Shown here in pieces: positions 60,593 through 64,000 of a DNA stretch of 64,000 nucleotides. The DNA lies in NCBI RefSeq assembly GCF_030695125.1, contig NZ_JAUYTP010000068.1:240955-304954 (forward strand), given 5' to 3'. This DNA comes from Allobosea sp. GTDB taxonomy: Bacteria > Pseudomonadota > Alphaproteobacteria > Rhizobiales > Beijerinckiaceae. Numbering within the stretch: the first letter of the stretch is position 1; every line of letters begins with the position of its first letter. Both the position numbers and the translations under genes were made by a program. The notes beneath the pieces are model-generated. The model ran no database searches. It was given only the letters and a program-made list of their open reading frames with translations, and was not told the origin of the DNA.

Positions 60593-63076
60593 GTGGCTTC
60601 GACTTTACGGGCATTCTTAATGATGCGCTCTAGGGGCGCGTGGGAAACTTCGGTTTTCCATGATCTTGAGACACTTTTAGATGCTTGGAAACGCCGCCGG
60701 GATCCTGAATCGACCGCTATTGTTCATATCGGTTTTGATCGGAGCCCGGCTCGAGTTTTTGACGCTTTCGTTGATCAGTTTCCCGGAAAAGTTTTACTGA
60801 CATCGGCGGCGAAGTTTGCTCTTCCGGATCAATTTTTATCAACTGAAAGTTCAGTCGCTCGATGCCTGGCCGGCCAGGTATATCTGGCCACCCTTGGCTG
60901 GGGTTACGATGCCACAGACTATGAGCCACAAGGCAATTTGACCGAGACTGGCAGTCTTGAGCTTGAGGGTTGGGTACGCGACTATGCAGCCGCAAACCCG
61001 GGGACGAAAGACGACCTCCTCGGAGCTGGTGTCTTGGGTGAAGCAAGCTATCTAGAGCAGGAAGCCGAATTGCCCCACGAGCTCCGTCACAAGCTCGGAG
61101 TTTATAGGTTTCGGTCATTCTGCACGCAGATAGACGATCCTGGCAGCATTGCAAGCGCGGCGCCCCCATGGCTTCGTAACCGCGAATTTGAGAAGTTACC
61201 GCTGACTGTTCGGCTTGCAAACATCTTGGGCGATTTGCAGGTTAAGAAAGTCTCTGACCTAGAGCGCTTTACAACGTCAGATCTACTTCGTGCACAGAAC
61301 TGCGGTCGAAAATCGATTCGTGATCTAGTAGAAACCCTAGAATCGGCGTTGGATGCCGGACCGGTTGACAGCGATAAAGAGTTCTTCGCAGTAGAGAAGA
61401 TTGGTTTGATTTCTGCGGTTCGCCGGTCTTTGCTCCTCTGCGGTGAGAGAGAGAGGGATATACTGACATCTCGTATGGGGCTGGATAACTCTCCGGAAAC
61501 GCTGCATGAGATCGGATTGCGGTATAACGTAACCAGAGAGCGGATCAGACAGATTGAGAGCAAAACTCTGTCTCGCCTGCTAGCTAGCGAGATGTGGAGC
61601 AAATTGCTTGCGTCCAAATTAAGGAAACAGATTGCGGCGCGAGATTATCCCTTGCCCCTCAGAGGAATCGAAGCTGTCGATCCCTGGTTTGCCGAGGTGG
61701 GCGAGAAACCCAACGTCATTAGATATCTTCTGTCGGCTGTTAGCGATGCTGGTGTACAGATGGTAGAGATTGACGAGTTGGAGTATCTCGCGTTGGTCGA
61801 TCAGCCCAAATGGGAGACGACTGTACGTTCAGCCAAGAGGCTCCTTGCAAGCAGCGTCGAAAATAATCTTACAGAGGCGGCGTGTCAGCACCTCGTGGAG
61901 GGATTGTTGCCGGAACAGGCTCGGGAGTTTCGCGGTCTGCTTTGGGCCAAAGCATCGAAGCTCTGTCACTTTGTTATGCGCGATGGGAGCAAATATCTCA
62001 GACAATATGGCAGAGGCGCTGAGCAGGTCGTAGAGACGGTTCTTGAAGAGAGCGATACGCCGTTGCATTTTAGCCAGATCGCGCTCAGATCTAGCGTCAG
62101 AGCGAGGAAGGAAATTGACTCGCGCCGTGCTCACAATGCTGCAGCCAGTGTTGGGCTCTTGTTCAGTCGAGGCACATACGGTCTACGTAAGCACATTCCC
62201 CTCGATACGGATCAGATGCAAATCATAGTAGAAATTGCCGAAGATATCGTCAATCAATCAGATATCGATCGGCAGTGGCACTGTGCAGAACTGACACTAG
62301 CTGTCACTGAGCGCGTCGAACGGAGTCTGGTCTTCGATCAGTACATCATGGAGATCGCGCTGAGGAGCAGCGGCAATCTAAAGCGTCATGGTCGACTGGT
62401 GTGGAGTCGTTCGAGCATTGGCGATGATGCTATGCGCATCGATATTCGACAAGCTATTATAGCGACTCTGCAAAATGCCGGCCGTCCTTTACGCGCCACT
62501 GACATCCGGCAACGCCTGGTTGCAGTTCGCGGCCTAAGCCAGTCATTTCAGATTGTACAACAGGACCCATTGCTAAAAGTGGGCCCTGCTACATGGGGAT
62601 TGAATGACAGAGATATGCCGATCAAACGCGATAAGCAGCAATTGCTGTCTGATGATTTTGTGCGGGCACTAGAAGAGCGGCAGGTCGGGATTCATATAAC
62701 GGAGATTGTCAATTTCGTTGACGCGCCACCTAATGTGGCGTCAGAAGCGTTGTTTTCTATCGCGACCCTTGATAGCCGCCTAAGAGTTAACGTGGGACAA
62801 TATATCTTCCTTGCAGCTTGGGGGGAGGCGCGGAGGCAGAATATCCATGAGGCAGTGCTTTCGACACTGTCGACTCAATACGCTTCATTCAATGCCATCG
62901 TGAAGGGCGTTGCAGAAGCAATTGGACGGCCCGTCGATCGGCGTGTCGTTTCCGCATCGCTTCAAAGCTCAGGGGCTGAGTTTGATGGCAACGAGTCATG
63001 GCGCCTTTCGAGCGGCAATGGTGTTCAAGAGGAGGATGATGAAATCGATGCTCAAAGCGAAAGCCAAGCAGCATGA
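60593..63076 (+). CDS. Alpha-CTD / sigma region 4 / multi-winged-helix protein
   Basis: An 827-residue protein with domains that belong to the transcription machinery. Residues 201-252 match the RNA polymerase alpha C-terminal domain (LTVRLANILGD, DLLRAQNCGRKSIRDLVE). Residues 285-330 match sigma-70 region 4 (TLHEIGLRYNVTRERIRQIE). From about 474 to 806 there are roughly five winged-helix-like units of about 60 residues, each ending in an aromatic strand (YGLRKH, LVWSR, TWGLND, YIFLAAW, SWRLSS), which look like HARE-HTH-type modules. Residues 1-200 are not recognised. The tail is acidic. GTG 60593 has GAGG upstream. As last gene of the defence-type operon it may recruit or sense RNA polymerase, or bind DNA as a platform. 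Confidence 0.85.
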   Translation: MASTLRAFLMMRSRGAWETSVFHDLETLLDAWKRRRDPESTAIVHIGFDRSPARVFDAFVDQFPGKVLLTSAAKFALPDQFLSTESSVARCLAGQVYLATLGWGYDATDYEPQGNLTETGSLELEGWVRDYAAANPGTKDDLLGAGVLGEASYLEQEAELPHELRHKLGVYRFRSFCTQIDDPGSIASAAPPWLRNREFEKLPLTVRLANILGDLQVKKVSDLERFTTSDLLRAQNCGRKSIRDLVETLESALDAGPVDSDKEFFAVEKIGLISAVRRSLLLCGERERDILTSRMGLDNSPETLHEIGLRYNVTRERIRQIESKTLSRLLASEMWSKLLASKLRKQIAARDYPLPLRGIEAVDPWFAEVGEKPNVIRYLLSAVSDAGVQMVEIDELEYLALVDQPKWETTVRSAKRLLASSVENNLTEAACQHLVEGLLPEQAREFRGLLWAKASKLCHFVMRDGSKYLRQYGRGAEQVVETVLEESDTPLHFSQIALRSSVRARKEIDSRRAHNAAASVGLLFSRGTYGLRKHIPLDTDQMQIIVEIAEDIVNQSDIDRQWHCAELTLAVTERVERSLVFDQYIMEIALRSSGNLKRHGRLVWSRSSIGDDAMRIDIRQAIIATLQNAGRPLRATDIRQRLVAVRGLSQSFQIVQQDPLLKVGPATWGLNDRDMPIKRDKQQLLSDDFVRALEERQVGIHITEIVNFVDAPPNVASEALFSIATLDSRLRVNVGQYIFLAAWGEARRQNIHEAVLSTLSTQYASFNAIVKGVAEAIGRPVDRRVVSASLQSSGAEFDGNESWRLSSGNGVQEEDDEIDAQSESQAA

Positions 63077-63268
63077 TCATCAGGGCTTTGCGGATTACTG
63101 CTAGCGGTTGTAGCCGCGCGGTAAACCGTATTAATCGGCCTCGGCGAGTCGTGAAACTCCAGATGATTCAGTCCGTCCCAACGTCGTACGATCTATTCCA
63201 GATCGAAAGCGGGGCTGAGATCGGACGTGCGCCACAATGCCCTGGCGCTGGAGCAGCCCAGCGCAGTG

Positions 63269-63613
63269 CTAGGCCAGGGGCCCGGTGGCGTCGAGCGCGT
63301 CCTTCATCTTGCCCTCAAGCGTCTTCTTGCCAAGCAGCCGATGCAGTTCGCGGATCTGATTTTGCAGCATCCGGTAGTCCGACGCCGGGACGACCTCTTC
63401 CTCCGCCCGCGTCGCCGTCAGCGCCCCCTAGTTCGCCAGCCGACGCCAGGAGAAAACCTGGTTGGGCGCAATCCCGTGCCGCCGGGCAACCAAGCTCACG
63501 CTCATGCCCGGCTCATAGGTCTCCGCGACAATCGCCAACTTCTCGGCCGGCGCCCACCGACGCTGCCTCTCGGGTCCCGAAAGGATCTCACTCTTCGATA
63601 TCGAACCAGTCAT
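63269..63613 (-). pseudogene. IS3-type transposase OrfA, broken by an amber stop
   Basis: The frame starts at ATG 63613 and reads RRWAPAEKLAIVAETYEPG and VARRHGIAPNQVFSWRRLAN, typical of OrfA (IS3/IS2-like). A TAG at 63428-63430 interrupts it. The same frame then resumes with SDYRMLQNQIRELHRLLGKKTLE, the usual leucine-zipper region, and ends at TAG 63269-63271. The CAG-to-TAG change explains the break. The OrfB part is absent, so this is a dead remnant. It is higher in GC than the island operon next to it. Confidence 0.75.
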
Positions 63614-63861
63614 AGACACGACATTACTCCTACCCCTTACGGAAGCGGGATGACGTGCCCGGTCAATTTGGGGCGGCTTCATCAACAATCCTATGCAGGC
63701 TAACATAGTTTTGAGAGTCGTTAGCAATGTGCGAACCTAAGCCTTGTCCGAAATATATCTTGGGCCAGTTCCGGCCTCTGTAGCGAAGGATCGAGAACGG
63801 TCTATGTCGGTCACGTTACAAGACTCGACTAAGCTCTACCTTATGAAACAGTCGCGCCAAC

Positions 63862-64000
63862 TGGCCTGCTGCCGGTTTCGTGGACACCGAGATTGGGTGT
63901 TTCATGAAGCCGGAGGTGGCAGATGCAGCGAAGACGATTTGGGCGTGAGTTCAAGATCGAGGCGGTTCGCCTGATCAAGGATCGCGGTGTGAGCGTCGCG
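63862..64000 (+). mobile_element. Left end of an IS3-family insertion sequence, cut by the window edge
   Basis: The sequence TGGCCTGCTGCCGGTTTCGT at 63862 resembles the terminal repeat of IS3-family (IS407-like) elements. It is followed 60 bases later by the start of a transposase OrfA. The element continues beyond the window. It marks the right side of the defence-type island as a hot spot for insertion. Confidence 0.6.
63923..64000 (+). CDS. IS3-family transposase OrfA, N-terminal part (partial)
   Basis: An open frame of 26 codons to the window edge begins at ATG 63923, with GGAGG at 63912-63916. The peptide MQRRRFGREFKIEAVRLIKD followed by RGVSVA is the typical helix-turn-helix start of an IS3-type OrfA. 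The rest lies outside the window. Confidence 0.75.
   Translation, partial: MQRRRFGREFKIEAVRLIKDRGVSVA

Noticed and set aside
54911..63076. A DNA phosphorothioation (Dnd) system
   Set aside because: Only the ATPase resembles DndD. No cysteine desulfurase, DndC-type sulfurtransferase or DndE is present.
54911..63076. A DISARM or BREX system
   Set aside because: PLD, helicase and methylase parts occur, but there is no DUF1998 protein, no PglZ, and no BrxC-type ATPase; the SMC ATPase and sigma-like protein do not belong to those systems.
63227..63703. A plus-strand 158-codon open frame
   Set aside because: It is the complement of the broken transposase OrfA and has no family features.

Overview
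The window is 64 kb of a high-GC alphaproteobacterial chromosome, most like the order Hyphomicrobiales and in style close to Bosea or its relatives. This is judged from gene content and style, not from a database match. The clues are a CheA/W/R/D/B chemotaxis operon, an iron exporter of the MbfA type preceded by an Irr-type iron control element, many dipeptide-type ABC transporters, and GTCATTCCGGG or CCTCATCCTGAGG palindromic repeats between genes. No rRNA, tRNA, CRISPR array or replication origin was seen.

Layout. 1-3.1 kb holds the end of an unknown gene, mogA, a flavin reductase, an N-carbamoyl-amino-acid amidohydrolase and an exported glutathione peroxidase. 3.3-13.9 kb is one long minus-strand chemotaxis operon of 11 genes. 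It encodes a soluble receptor, an atypical receiver, an STAS protein, CheY, CheA, CheW, a membrane receptor ending in a CheR-docking-like pentapeptide, CheR, CheD, CheB and a second CheY. 14-16 kb holds an exported superoxide dismutase and mbfA.

16-27.5 kb looks like a scavenging unit for biuret-type nitrogen. A biuret hydrolase-like enzyme, AtzG and AtzE form one operon, and the divergent atzF (allophanate hydrolase) lies beside it. A complete dipeptide-type ABC transporter operon ends in atzH and a GntR regulator. Together the enzymes would take biuret or carboxybiuret through dicarboxyurea and allophanate to ammonia and CO2. No cyanuric acid hydrolase is present, so the entry substrate is open. 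27.8-32.9 kb is a LysR regulator with hyuA and hyuB. 33-37.3 kb is a second dipeptide-type transporter (binding protein and two permeases, no ATPase) whose operon ends in a MOSC protein. 37.5-54.4 kb is a catabolic stretch: two paralogous FAD amine oxidases around an amidase, a HAD hydrolase, an aldehyde dehydrogenase, a PuuB-like oxidase, a class III aminotransferase, Lrp and AraC regulators, two related GNAT enzymes, a hydroxyacid dehydrogenase, a bicupin, hemN, and an SDR protein that has lost its catalytic Tyr and Lys.

54.5-63.1 kb is a foreign island. It is visibly lower in GC, uses TTG and GTG starts, and is followed by IS remnants and the start of a new IS. It carries six tightly packed co-directional genes: a beta-class DNA methyltransferase, a phospholipase D/SF2 helicase fusion, a 69-residue protein, a DndD/Rad50-like ATPase with a zinc hook, a 124-residue protein, and an 827-residue protein. 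The last joins an RNA polymerase alpha-CTD-like domain, a sigma-70 region 4-like domain and about five winged-helix-like modules. This is the most interesting object in the window: a probable anti-phage or DNA-modification system of the helicase-methylase-ATPase (Hma-like) kind, with an unusual transcription-apparatus-like partner.
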